Assembly: GCA_021292165.1 (NCBI GenBank)
Contig: CM037878.1
Span: 190,959,118-191,023,117, forward strand
Reading direction: 5' to 3'
Origin: Shinisaurus crocodilurus
Taxonomy: Eukaryota > Chordata > Lepidosauria > Squamata > Shinisauridae
Length of the DNA stretch: 64,000 nt
Within the stretch, counting starts at the first letter, position 1. Each line of letters opens with the position of its first letter. The notes under the pieces were generated by a model that was not told the DNA's origin, made no database searches, and saw only the letters and a list, made by a program, of their open reading frames with translations. Shown here piece after piece: positions 24,401 through 33,151 of the stretch. Both the position numbers and the translations under genes were made by a program.

Positions 24401-27400
24401 CCAATCCAGAGTCTTCTTGTGCCTGGAGCTCCTGCCCTCACAGGCTGCCCTTCCATTTCAGCAGAAGGAGCAGATCTGTGCAGTCAAACATGCATGTGAC
24501 TCTTCTGCTTCCTCCACGGAGGCCTTCTCTCCATTAGAAATCGCTGGAGGAAGACAATTCTTTGAATGTGAATGACTTGCTGCAAAATGTTTTAGACTTG
24601 TCGTTGGCATCTCAGTTGTTTGTATTTTGGCAAGCTTCAAATCTGAAATCACGTAAGGCTTTCTGATGGGGGCGGGAAGGCCTCAGCTGAGGAAGCTGTC
24701 AACAGCCAATTGCAAATTGTCGCTGCATGTTGCTTACCATGTGATGTAATATTAACAATACTGTAAGATGTTAACTACTAAATACTATCAAATATTAAAT
24801 AAGATTGCACGTCAAGCCTCAAAGGCTGTCAAGTATGATGTACCAGCGGTTTCACTCACACTAATTTCTGGGTAATTCTGGATTCTTTGGAAACAGGTCA
24901 GGGGTTTCACCACCACCACCATGAGAAGATGAGCAGTGGAACACAAGCTTCAGAATTTGTCCCCTGCTGCAGATTTTCCTCAGCTATAAGCAGCAGGCAA
25001 ATGTTAGGTTTATCTGCACACTGTCAGTTCACAATGGATAATGATGAGGCCCAAAAGTGTTCCACATGAACTGAGTGTGCCTCTTAGAACAGCAGTGGGG
25101 AACCTCAGGCCTGGGGCCAAATATAGCCCTCCTGGGGTCTCAATCTGGTCCTTCAAGCTTCCCCAAATGGTCATGCCCCGTTTTCCTGGCCATATCCCCT
25201 TTCCCCTGGCCATCTATCATTTGGTGGGTTTCCAAGTTTTGCATTCCCCCATTCTAAAAGGCTGAAATGCCTCTCCTAAGGCCTAGTTACTCGCAGTAAG
25301 GGCTTTAAGCTAAAATATACTGGCGTTTTTTTGTATTTTGGCCTCACTGCTTTTGCCTTTGGCCCCGCCCACAACCAGAATGCAGCTCCTGAGAGCATCT
25401 CCAAAATGGAATCTGCCCCTCAGGCTGAAAGGGGTTCCCATCCCCTGTCTTAGAACATTCATCAGACTCCTTTGCATCACGGAGGGCTTCCTTGACACAG
25501 GTCTAGGTGGAAAGGTGGAAAGTTTGAAACCAACTGGGTATAGTGTCACATAACACCTATCAGTACTGTCAAATATGAAATACCATAGCAAATAAACAGT
25601 TAAATACTAAAGTCAACTATCACTGGGCATCAACTGCAGAAGGCAAATATTCAAGTGTCCTGGGTATTTCTGAATGATAATCAACACTGAAACCCAAGTA
25701 AGAGATTCCTTGGGAGTCAAAAGTTACTCTTGTGGGTGATGGGGACGTAATAGCAGCCACTCACTGACTAGGCTAGTAATATATACTGACTTACAGAATA
25801 TGTGCTTATCCTCATCGTTTTCAGAGAAGTAAAGCTTTGTTGTCCCATTTGCATCCCAGATGGAAATATGAAAGAAGTCTCCTTCAGTCTGAAAGATACA
25901 TGCAGTGTTGTATCCTTGATGAAGTACATATTGGGGGCACTGCTTCAAGTCCTGTCCATCAAATCTGCAATCAAAATAGTGATACTAATTAATGTGACAA
26001 AATTGCCTTCTATTAAAAGCAGGGAGCTGGATCCAGACTGAATCATACTTAAAATATACCCATTGACGTAAGTATAACTAAATCTAGTTATAGTCCATCT
26101 ATACTTGAACTGTAAGTATAACTAAATCTAGATCCAACCCTGGGTGCTTGGAAATGCCTCAGTGGGGATAATCCATTTCCATCCCTGCACACATGACATG
26201 GAATTTATATCCTGGTGGGTCCTCTGCACGCCCTTTGATATCTACAGCAATGCATACTTCTTACAACTACAGTATATTATATCCCTACCTATATTATTTT
26301 GTAGTAAAATACTGCAGACGGCTCATTTCCCCCCAGTTCAAGAACCAAATCTTTTCATACTTCTCTTTTTTTTCTGAACTCTATTAGGATAATCCATTTT
26401 ATATTACTATGGTCATTCCTCTGTTTTCCAATTCCATTCTGGATGCTCTTTAAAAGTATCAGGTTCTCCCCTAGTCCCAAAAATACACCTGCTTTTCTAT
26501 TAAGAGAAAGGTTTTCTTCTTTTGCAAGACTTTAGTAAGCCAACTGAAGACCTGTAAAATTCCTTGGGGATTTTATATGTGAAAAACCAGGGAAATCTCC
26601 AAGTCAGCCGAGCTTGTAAAATGTTACTTTAGTTTAGCTTAGTTTGCAGCATATGGCACTTTATACTGACTGTGCCCAAAGCAGTTCACAACAAATGTCA
26701 ACTTATCAAAATGCAATGTCAAATTTGGAAAAAAATAATTTGTTAAAAAACATAACAAATTCAGATAAGACAAAAATCAACAATTCAATAAGCATAGTGT
26801 AAATGCAGTAGTACAATGAAATAATCTAGACATAATATATAAGTACAAAGCAAAATCAGCATTAGCAAGGTAAAACAAGCCAAAAAAAGCCAAGCCAACT
26901 GTTACTACTAATGGCACTCTTGCTTAGGGATTGATGAATCTGCTGAATTTCAGTTTCTTTCAGTTTCTCATTTTTCCAATCTTAAATTGAGTTCATCTTG
27001 ACAGGGATGTTGAAGAGTCCTTGGTCTCGAGTCACGAGTCGAGTCACGAGTCTTTGGACCCGAGTCTCGAGTCCGAGTCCGAGTCCTTGGTCCAAAATGG
27101 TGACTCACGAGTCACTCCCAAACCTGACTCCACGAGTTCTTATTAAAATCAATGGGGGGTTTTTCCCAACAAAATAAGGCTACTTCAGATGTGTGGCTTA
27201 AATAAATTCTAGGCACAAGTGTGCCTTTTTATTTCAAAACTCTGCAACTGATTTTGACAAGAACAGACCAGGCAGACAAACCCAAAATAAAAATAACCAG
27301 GAAGGCAGAGGAGGCAGGGAACCCCAAAGCAGGCAGGCAGAGGCGTTTGTCTTGGACAATTCAAACTGTGGAACTAATTAAGAAGAGACCAGGCAGGCAG

Positions 27401-30400
27401 AAGAGGCTGGGAACCCCAAACAGGCAGGCAGAGGCAGCCAAACCCAAAATGTCTGAAAGGTTGCATTTTAGGAAAATGATTTTAAAAAATAAAATCTTCG
27501 CCGGCAATCGCACTTCTCTCCACTTCTTCTGGCACAGCCCAGGGATGTTGAAGAATCCTTGGTCTCGAGTCCAGAGTCGAGTCTCGAGTCCCATTAAAAA
27601 TATTGGGACTCGAGTCCGAGTCGAGTCAGAGGGGGGACTCAGTCCGACTCACGAGTCGAGTCCTGGAGTCCGAGTCCCCATCCCTGCATCTTGACGTTTT
27701 AGAATTTCTCCAGTCTTGAGTTTATCTCAAACTTTTTAAAAATAAAACCTTTAAAGTCCACATGAACTGTTTCAAGTGCACATTTCTCCCAATACAAGCA
27801 TTTTTGTAAGCATTTCTTCCTAATATACACATTTTTGGTGAGCAATTGTCCTAATACAATTAATTTTTGAATGTTATTTTTCCTAATATGTATGCATTTT
27901 TGATTAGAAAACTCCTTTACAAAATTGGGAGAGGTGCGAATTTCGGAGGATAACTGAGTTTTGCTTCGCACAGTGGTTCCAAAGTGCAAAATTAAGTAAA
28001 TTTGCATTAAAATGAGAACTGAATGGATTTCTCCCCCATCCCTACGCATTTCAAGGTGCGATAGCAGCCTGGATTAAATACCAGGGTCTTCTCACCAGTT
28101 GAGACGGTTCACAGCTGGCTCCCTCATCATCTCTCCCCCAAAGGAGGGTGACAGCTGCAACAGGGAAATGCTGGGGGATGGCAATGATGTTCGGTCCTCT
28201 TTCCTAGCCTCCGAGGTGTTCTGGCTGCTACTGCTGGCTTTACTGTTCATTTACTGTGCCTTTCCTCACAGTTAGGATGCATCAGTGTGGGTTTGTTTCA
28301 GAGGTTAGATTTGCATCTGATGCTCAATTGACCCACACTGTGTGATGGTCTCTGGCAAAGATTTGAGTACAGTAGATAGACCGCACAAAGGCAGGAGTGA
28401 AATCAGCACCAGTTTCTGCTACCACACATCATTCTTACACCTAGGGGGCAAATTCACATTGTTTTGCTTCTCTACAGCAAGACATACATACACATTTTAA
28501 CAAAGGGGAAAAGATGAACACCTAGGATGCATCTCCAGATATGGGGGCAGCAGCTCACATTTCCAGGTTACAACAAACATGAGTCAACAAAAGCAATGGT
28601 TAGCAGCTATCTCATAGGTCTTCAGGGCTTATAGAGAATTCTGTGGCAAAAAGCTGAATGAAATGTGGAGTAAGTATGAGACAATATAAATGGTCCAAAG
28701 CAAGGAACAGAGCAATTCCTGCCCACATTGACCAGCATAGTAACCTGAACTCTGTTGTGCTGCAGCAAAAGAATCGAGGTAAGTATAGGCAGTCCAATAA
28801 AACATTCATTTAAGACTGAAAGTATGCTTAGGGTTCACAAATGACTAAACAAAGTCATGATTTGAATGTATGCAAGACATTTCTTTACTACTTTAATGAC
28901 ATAAAATATTAACTGCACAGATTTTCCATATTTCTCCTGGCATGTAGGCTGGTATTCTTTCTTAATTTTATAGAGGTCTCAGTTTGATTACCACATCACA
29001 GGCCAGAGTTAAAACTACTGTGCTGGTCATTGTGGGTATGAATTGTTCAATTTTGCTGTGACTTGCTTTTTGGCATTGCATTTTCCCTAAACTTACCCAA
29101 TCGACTCTGCACTTTTCATTGCACAAAGCCCCCTTTCATTGCTCCAGTGGAAAACTCATCCACTGTGGACCTTATAAGATAAGACCCTTCACATTTCTCC
29201 CACAGGAAGCATTCCTAACAGTTCCATCTATATGTATCTGTACATAGCTCCAAGTAACAGAATTTACTAGGATTTACTTTCCAGATGTTGTTATCATGCA
29301 TACAATGAGCATCAAGGGAGAGGAGGGGGACAGACAATATTGTCTGTTATGGGACAGACAATATTGCAAAAGCAGAATTCCTGAACAAACAGAGAAGAGA
29401 GATATTTTCAGCCAGTACAATGAACATTCATATTTGAGGGGCACAGCCTGCCTTGCCCATGTGCATTCATTGTACACATGGTAAAATGTCTGAAATAATG
29501 CTCAAATTGAGGAGGGGGCATGGGACGCTTAATGAAATCCACAAGCCCCCTTCCTCCCCACCACCACCAATTTTAGCCAAACCATACAGACAGGTATCAC
29601 AGCTCAAACATGGTTCTGAAATGGGCTACTGCCTTTCCCATATCAGAAAGGAACACTGTAGTGCACACCATACCTTTTTCATCTGAGTAAAATGCTAGAA
29701 CTGTGCACTATGAAAAAGTCTAGTAAAGCCAATCTTCATGCTTAGAGTTCATCACCACCAGCCCTCTCCTTTAGGCGATAGGTTCATGAAAGTGTTAAGA
29801 AGACAGAATCCTCAACCAACAATGCAATAGTTGTGTATGGTCTTTATGTATCATGGAGCTGACAGTGAATATTCACTAGTTTTGAGTTACAGTTCAGAAA
29901 GTAAAGGAAGGTTTCTCTCTCTCTCTCTCCCAGGTTTTAATTCCTTCCGAATAAAAGAGAGCGGCGTGGAAGGAAGGAGGACATAGCAAGGACACATTTG
30001 TTTGGAATACTATTCCCCTCCCATTTTAAGGGATCATCAGCATTCCAACTTAGAACCTCAGAGCAAGTCTAATTACTAGTACTTACTTATAAAACATTGT
30101 CACGTTCATGTCAGGAATTTTTTCTTTAACATCCCAGAAGATCTCAATCCTCTCATCACTGAAATATTTAATTGTGTAATTTGTACAAGAATCAGGGTAG
30201 TCATATGTTGAACCTGGATTGCAATGAAAAAGAAAACATTGCAACTGCAAAATAAAATATTATCAGCCTGATCCCATTTAGATCTTCTAAATCTATACAT
30301 TTCTGTGATATGTAGCATTTAATGCTAATGCATTTTCAGAATTCAAAATTCAGTGCATAAAAGCAAACATGAAAAGCCAAGGTGTGGATCCCAGGGGATC

Positions 30401-33094
30401 CATGGATTCAGCAGAATTCTGGAGGCTACCTTTCCAATGCATACCTGTGCCATCTGGCTAGCCACTGCCAAAACTCAGGGGAAATTTGGGCAAGGACATC
30501 TGTACACCATTAAGGATCTGTGTTTGAAAAATAACCAAGGAAATCCTAGTGCACATACAGAAAAACTTGCCCGCACCTAAGATTCCATTTTTTTTAAGTA
30601 CCATCTAAAACAAAGGCTTGGATCACACATTCACATTCATCACTTGTTGACAGCAGAGTGGAGTAGTGACATGTATTTGAAGGAGACATCACAAATCTGA
30701 TATCACCGCTAGAATTTTCATAACACCTCACATCACTTCAAACACAATGGTCCTAATGATCCTAATATAAGTTAACTTAGGGAAGTGCATTGAAGGAAAG
30801 TTCCCCCTCCCCCATCCCCCTTGCAGCCTCTTGTGTCCCCCACCCCCAAAAGCTTCTCTGGTGGGTCAGGGGGGCTCCTGAGCAATCTGGGAAGGGATGC
30901 AAAACTTTTCTTAACTTATCTTAGGATCCAAGTCTAATTGGGGGTGATTCTTCCCTCCCCTAGCAGTTCCCCTCTCCCCATCCCACATTGTCCAGGAGGG
31001 TCCCCTGAGGCCCCAGAGAGGTTTGGGGGGAGGCAAGGGGGCTGCAGGGGGAAGGGGGATGGGAAACTTTCCTTCCACAAACTTCCTTTGTTAATTTATC
31101 TTAGAATCCAGGCCAAAGTTTTTTCAGTTGTGCCAGTTCACGCATCCAACCTTCTGTCATCATTAATTGTTACGTGATCAAGTATAAGAGGGTTTGCATG
31201 AATCCTTCCACAAATTCAGTGAACATGCAGAGGGGGATTCAGGGTTTCATGGACCAGTCTCGCCCACCTCTGGAACCATCTTCCCCATCCTTTGCCAAAC
31301 ATTCAACAGATGTTTGTGAGTTCTCGGTGCATATATTCATATGCGTGGAGAACCCCTACACTCGAGGAGGCACCCTGATTGAGTAGGGAGCCTCCTTGAG
31401 TGTAGGAGCTCTCCACATGTACCCTGCAGAACTCATTCTCACAGAGTTCAGTGGACATTTGCCAGGGGAGGCGCCAGTGTGCTGTTCTGGTGGTGAGCGG
31501 GCTAGCCCATACGGACCCACAGTCCCATCTACGCATTCTTTCAATACATGGAGGGGTTGTGTGTACCCCCTTAGGAGATCAGGAATCAATGTGCATGAAT
31601 GTGTGCACATGCCCAATGTTAGAAAGAGCTTTGGCTTTGGGGAATCTGAAGTTTAAATGTCTAATATGCTAGGAAGAACACTCTGCCAGTTGCCCTGGGA
31701 CTGGAGAGCAGAGGGGAAGCACATTCTGGCCTCTGCCACTGGCCCTGTGATCCAGGACTACTGGAAGGTTTGATTTTCTCTGCCTCCCAGGAAGAACATC
31801 ATGGCAAGGAGAAGACCTGGCTGGCCCTTCCCATCAGCCAGAGATGGAGTAGCTGATGGAAGTTTGCTTCCCCACTCCCTGCCAGAAAGAACACTCAGCT
31901 CCAACTGCCAATCAGCTTAGATTATAGAACTGAAGGGATTGTGTATATGTGAATTTTTAGTTTTTATCTTACCTGTTACTTGTGAGCTGCCTTCATAATC
32001 ATTTGATTGAAAGGCAGGGCATAATCCTTTAAAAATGCATAAAGAAAAATAAATAAATAAATAAAAAATAAGACTAAATGAGAATCAGAAAGAATCATGA
32101 GCTATCCCACCTTGCAGATGCTTTCTTTCCATAAGAATTCTTGCCTTGCCTTAACAACAATGTTAGCCCAACACTGATCTAACAATAATTTACATGTCTT
32201 GAGGTACTTCAGAAAAATCAAGGATACAAATCCCTGTGGTTTTACCTTCGTCTTCAAGTTATAAACAATTGATTAGATCCAGACTTAGTCATACTTAGAA
32301 TAGACCCATTGAAAGCAAGTGGGACTTTAGTTGTGACAGATTTAAGTATGATGAAGTCTGGATCCAACCCAATGTTTAATGAACAACAACAACCAAGCAA
32401 ATGAATAAGAATGCATTTAAATATAACCTACCTTAGTAAAATATTTGTTACATGTTACAGATCTGCCATTTTAATCAGATCTTCACCATGTGTTACTACT
32501 GAGTTCTGTCCAGAAAGTTTGTGTATTACATTTCTGTACCACCCATTAGCCAAAGCACTCTGGGTGCTTTATAAGACAAAACCATAAAATATAATAACAT
32601 AGTAAAACATAATATAAAAACCGTAAGTTTAAAACAGAGGAAAACTAAAGTACTAACAAAGATAAAAGCCAAGAGCAGTACAAAGATCTAAAAACACACT
32701 AACGTAGAAAGTTGTTATATACTATATTAAGAAGCTTGACTCTTACTACTTCTATCTTCTGCTTAAAATATTACATGTACCTCTAATATTTAATAGTACA
32801 AAAACCTTGCTCAATTTGTGTTGTGTTTTATTTTACAGATAGTCTAAACTCATAGATGTAGTAGTAGTGGCCTGAAAATAATTGTTATATTGGAGATTGA
32901 TTCAACTCTAACTTTCATTCAAGTCTTTGTACTTTTTTGTAAGCAAGAAATAAAATGATATGCAGGGTTGTAAATCATGTCATTTGTGCTAAAAACATAT
33001 CTTCACAGTTCAACTTACTTTGTGCCTGTGATAGAGGTGCCAACAGGTTGATCCAGAGAAGTACAGCAGCATAGTGGTGAATGCCCCATCTCAT
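12409..33094 (-). CDS. CRLF2: Class I cytokine receptor, CRLF2 (TSLP receptor)-like, 8 coding exons
   Basis: Type I membrane receptor of the short-chain class I cytokine receptor family; in mammals CRLF2 pairs with IL7R to bind TSLP and signals through JAKs bound at Box1. Coding exons on the minus strand are 33094-33019, 30213-30087, 25964-25795, 23860-23724, 18872-18722, 16603-16486, 13773-13689 and 12495-12412, joined in phases 1,2,1,0,1,2,0 with GT/AG borders, giving 316 codons to the first TGA. The product has a signal peptide, two fibronectin-like domains, five N-X-S/T sequons, one membrane helix and Box1 (LPVVPDPK). The segments GNFQ then EWI, and FYKFDG before QC, resemble human CRLF2 as I remember it; RFQHCL in domain 2 recalls IL2RG. 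Identity as CRLF2 is inference from motifs and exon phases; IL2RG or a reptile-specific paralogue is the alternative. Introns carry many transposons. Confidence 0.8.
12562..12665. mobile_element. hAT-like MITE remnant in intron 7
   Basis: Holds gggtccccagatgttgctga and ctacaattcccatcat, the left half of the MITE family intact at 40630-40765, and cagacccaaggttg near the right end. Ends are degraded and it sits just upstream of receptor exon 8. Confidence 0.6.
12720..13350 (+). mobile_element. L2-like LINE ORF2 remnant split by a 5S-SINE
   Basis: Two collinear pieces (12720-12975 and 13146-13350) encode remnants of the end of a LINE reverse transcriptase: the GMWYPALSL-type loop, then the segment around KLNPDKTE-V. 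The break is an inverted 5S-SINE. In intron 7 of the receptor, opposite strand. Confidence 0.65.
12976..13145 (-). mobile_element. 5S-rRNA-derived SINE with CR1-like tail
   Basis: Reverse copy of the element at 61698-61862. The 5S-like part holds ctcccatccaagtaataacc and ctgcttagctttcc, complements of 5S rRNA positions around the A-box/IE/C-box; the other end (gagttggaaggagcc, gagtccaaccccctg) is CR1-like. Inserted in a LINE reading frame. Confidence 0.75.
13358..13872. repeat. Homopolymer runs in intron 7 and around exon 7
   Basis: G10 run near 13362, A15 near 13789-13803 and G9 near 13834. Low-complexity sequence; no further gene here except exon 7 itself. Confidence 0.7.
13689..13773 (-). 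CDS. CRLF2: Receptor exon 7: Box1 JAK-binding segment
   Basis: Acceptor TATTTTACAG and donor GTGAGG bound a 28-codon exon that completes an Arg codon with exon 6. It reads RKILLPVVPDPKN, a textbook Box1 (L/I-P-x-V-P-x-P-K), followed by YSELYRDHNGNFQ. Human CRLF2 has a near-identical layout (FLIPSVPDPK ... GNFQ) ending at the same exon border. This is the best single piece of evidence for CRLF2 over other receptors. Confidence 0.88.
14085..14420 (+). mobile_element. L2/CR1-like LINE 3' end, copy 1
   Basis: Contains gggccttctctgtggcagcc, ttatggagctccctccct, a short C-terminal coding region and the UTR end cacccagggtggccgg. The same sequence occurs reversed at 41700-41915. Confidence 0.7.
14600..15074 (+). 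mobile_element. L2/CR1-like LINE 3' end, copy 2
   Basis: Has gacggccttttctgtggtag, ctccccctgaggccc and the terminus gcccagagagcttcagctat followed by (AAAT)n. It is followed within 300 bp by a MITE at 15356. Confidence 0.7.
15356..15489. mobile_element. hAT-like MITE
   Basis: Ends caggggtgggcaacttgtgg and ccacaagttgcccacc with inner arms gttttggccaacaattctta / gggagttgtaggtgaaaac. Flanks ccgtaagg and caggaagg could be a decayed 8-bp duplication. Confidence 0.75.
16115..16245 (+). mobile_element. LINE 3' end fragment with (AAAT)n
   Basis: ttgttgtaaaccacttcagg and an A-rich tail at 16228-16243. In intron 6 of the receptor, 240 bp from exon 6. Confidence 0.5.
16486..16603 (-). CDS. CRLF2: Receptor exon 6: juxtamembrane stalk and membrane helix
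   Basis: Acceptor ATTCCTCTAAG, donor GTAAATG, entry phase 1, exit phase 2. After a short polar stalk (DSCANDDSRLKSN) comes a single hydrophobic stretch of about 22 residues starting TVILLTVVMAG and ending CVCRLKR. The basic stop-transfer end places the C-terminus in the cytosol. Confidence 0.85.
17062..17104. repeat. 43-bp hairpin in intron 5
   Basis: Perfect 17-bp arms (ttatggcaaaatgttgt / acaacattttgccataa) around a 9-nt spacer. Preceded by a partial direct repeat of gttcactgaaaggag. Confidence 0.7.
17110..18420. other. Intron 5 sequence without recognised element
   Basis: Moderate GC, no exon signals compatible with the receptor and no element ends that I recognise. Confidence 0.4.
18424..18590 (-). 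mobile_element. tRNA-derived SINE, head and body only
   Basis: Reversed copy with ggttaggctgagagtcagtg, gggactagaacccggatctc and the head ccactacgccacactgg. The 3' tail part is missing, so it is truncated. Confidence 0.8.
18722..18872 (-). CDS. CRLF2: Receptor exon 5: second half of domain 2, WSXWS-equivalent
   Basis: Enters in phase 0 after CCATTCAG and leaves in phase 1 at a GTAAAA donor. It encodes CYSFRFRLEF, the usual Y-x-F-R-x-R strand, then SSEWGAESLW where most family members have WSXWS. Human CRLF2 also deviates here (SDWSEVTCW), so the change fits CRLF2. One sequon (NGS) follows. Two nearby donors exist; the later one (18721) is required to keep frame with exon 6. Confidence 0.83.
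19215..20415 (-). pseudogene. L1 LINE, 5'-truncated, ORF2 C-terminal region
   Basis: The minus strand encodes a decayed L1 ORF2 end in two frames. Around 20412-19864 is MEDFPENAQHLEG and later NEGWKNIWDRR; around 19815-19468 is CWRGCQELGTYAHMWWSC, the cysteine/histidine motif of the L1 C-terminus, and IIDWYKEVWDIALNDK. A frameshift or stop lies near 19816-19863. The 3' UTR ends in an A-rich tail (T-rich on the plus strand, 19216-19285). It lies in intron 4 of the receptor in sense with the gene. Confidence 0.85.
20770..21125 (-). mobile_element. L2-like LINE reverse-transcriptase remnant
   Basis: The minus strand gives LLSKVVKSLGVQCQQY then EDSQVFLFLDL, the decayed G-V-x-x-x-x-Y-A-D-D-T-Q-L region of an L2/CR1-type reverse transcriptase (Y-A-D-D now Y-R-E-D), followed by the ALN-x-x-x-x-L region. 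Confidence 0.65.
21126..23180. other. Intron 4 sequence without recognised element
   Basis: About 2 kb with no exon-like segment and no repeat ends I can name. (The stretch near 22740-22880 resembles generic LINE/LTR-like AT-rich sequence but is not assignable.). Confidence 0.35.
23185..23395 (+). mobile_element. tRNA-derived SINE (Sauria-SINE type)
   Basis: Forward copy lacking the first part of its tRNA-like head: gggttctagtccccgctggg, tcagcctaacctacctcaca, gaggataaaatggagagg, and the tail aaaggcggggtataaat followed by (AAAT)n. Confidence 0.85.
23724..23860 (-). CDS. CRLF2: Receptor exon 4: hinge and first half of domain 2
   Basis: Acceptor TTATCTTCACTAG, donor GTGGGT, exit phase 0. It starts with the inter-domain hinge KPNPPENATFQW, the hallmark P-x-x-P/N-x-T-x-x-W start of the membrane-proximal fibronectin domain, with a sequon (NAT). 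The later stretch RFQHCLTLELQHKKK corresponds to the strand before the E-W-Q border in CRLF2 and to the NHCLEHLVQY strand of IL2RG. The exon ends in DQDWQ exactly at the exon border, as in mammalian relatives. Confidence 0.88.
23969..24218. mobile_element. pogo/Tigger-like MITE with TA target
   Basis: TA dinucleotides (23967-23968, 24219-24220) flank inverted ends cagtcatgccttggatt and aatccaaggtattactg. About 250 bp with inner arms cttgtatatcaagt / ttatatcaaaacg. A second copy is at 36391-36640. This copy lies in intron 3 of the receptor, about 110 bp upstream of exon 4. Confidence 0.75.
25795..25964 (-). CDS. CRLF2: Receptor exon 3: second half of domain 1
   Basis: Acceptor ATTTTGATTGCAG and donor GTAAGTCAG flank an open 170-nt exon, entering in phase 2 and leaving in phase 1. 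It encodes KFDGQDLKQC followed by YVLHQGYNTACIF: a cysteine pair with the spacing of the domain 1 disulphide seen in CRLF2/IL2RG (QC..Y..TSGC). A sequon (NGT) follows a SIWDA strand. The exon has no internal stop. Confidence 0.88.
26025..26140. mobile_element. Short MITE, ggatccaga family
   Basis: agctggatccagactgaatc at the left is answered by ctagatccaacc at the right; aagtataactaaatctag occurs twice inside. Related to 7474 and 32268. Confidence 0.45.
26600..26860 (-). mobile_element. LINE-end-like fragment, low confidence
   Basis: gcccaaagcagttcacaac resembles a reversed LINE 3' UTR (agcgctttggg type) followed by A-rich sequence. Confidence 0.3.
26927..28042. mobile_element. TA-flanked MITE interrupted by a hAT element
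   Basis: Ends gggattgatg and ccccatccc abut TA dinucleotides (26925-26926, 28043-28044). After removal of the insertion 27002-27686 and one TSD, about 420 bp remain, rich in tgcatttttg-type and aaatttgcatt motifs as in the related element 38410-38804. Confidence 0.55.
27002..27686 (-). mobile_element. GACTCG-rich hAT element, deletion derivative, 8-bp TSD
   Basis: Ends cagggatgttgaagagtcc and gagtccccatccctg, flanked by exact TSDs catcttga (26994-27001 and 27687-27694). Subterminal regions are packed with gactcg/cgagtc units on both sides. Interior matches the element at 34528-35523 in opposite orientation but lacks its transposase segment, so it is an internally deleted copy. Confidence 0.88.
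28050..29325. other. Intron 2 sequence without recognised element
   Basis: No exon-like segment. At 29330-29347 there is a perfect 18-bp palindrome (acagacaatattgtctgt) whose left half repeats at 29354-29367. Confidence 0.4.
30087..30213 (-). CDS. CRLF2: Receptor exon 2: first half of domain 1
   Basis: Acceptor TTGCAATCCAG precedes the exon and donor GTAAGT follows it; it enters in phase 1 and leaves in phase 2. It encodes the N-terminal strands of the first fibronectin-like domain, with two sequons (NYT and NVT), the pattern IEIFWDV typical of the B-C strand tryptophan in cytokine receptors, and MNVTMFY at the end, matching the NLTFHY-type strand of CRLF2 and IL2RG. Confidence 0.85.
30753..31113. 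mobile_element. GC-rich foldback element
   Basis: A long imperfect palindrome of about 360 bp: gaaggaaagttccccctccc (30794 on) pairs with gggatgggaaactttccttc (31056 on), agcttctctgg with ccagagaggtt, and the outer ends taagttaacttaggg with tttatcttagaatcc. The centre is near 30930. No coding capacity. Confidence 0.6.
31190..31600. mobile_element. Foldback element with 36-bp core hairpin arms
   Basis: Core arms 31341-31376 and 31384-31419 (ggagaacccctacactcgag against ttgagtgtaggagctctcc). Pairing continues outward: gtgagttctcggtgc against tgcagaactcattctcac, and further pieces either side. Lies in intron 1 within 80 bp of the foldback at 30753-31113. Confidence 0.5.
31915..32071 (+). mobile_element. 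LINE 3' end with (AAAT)n tail
   Basis: gtgagctgccttcataatca, gaaaggcagggcataat and a tail of AAAT units; the tail ends exactly where the 110-bp direct repeat begins. Confidence 0.55.
32072..32181. repeat. 110-bp direct repeat, copy 1 (intron 1)
   Basis: Identical to 33152-33261 except one base (C at 32167, T at 33247). The copies are exactly 1080 bp apart, one on each side of receptor exon 1. No inverted ends; origin unknown. Confidence 0.95.
32268..32372. mobile_element. Short palindromic MITE, ggatccaga family
   Basis: gatccagacttagtcatact at the left, and aagtatgatgaagtctggatc at the right form inverted ends around a core with gacccattgaaagcaag. Confidence 0.6.
32525..32690 (-). mobile_element. 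LINE 3' end fragment
   Basis: ctgtaccacccattagccaa and actctgggtgctttataag are the reversed L2/CR1-like terminus; A-rich UTR follows. Confidence 0.5.
33019..33094 (-). CDS. CRLF2: Receptor exon 1: start codon and signal peptide
   Basis: The ATG at 33094-33092 has G at -3 and opens a peptide beginning MRWGIHHYAAVLLW, a short basic start and hydrophobic core, ending near PLSQAQ, a normal signal-peptidase context. The exon ends on phase 1 at a strong donor (AAA then GTAAGT). An in-frame ATG lies upstream at 33178 with no stop between, but TATATTTCCAG just before the chosen ATG could be a splice acceptor of a 5' UTR intron, and a start at 33178 would bury the signal peptide. I therefore prefer 33094. 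No CpG-rich promoter is visible upstream. Confidence 0.75.
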
Positions 33095-33151
33095 TCCTGG
33101 AAATATACAGTAGTCGATGGCAAGAAATTTATCAGTGTATGGTACAGCATT

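Noticed and set aside
33094..33102. STAT-like site ttcctggaa at the start codon
   Set aside because: A nine-base motif with three free positions is expected by chance; no promoter evidence.
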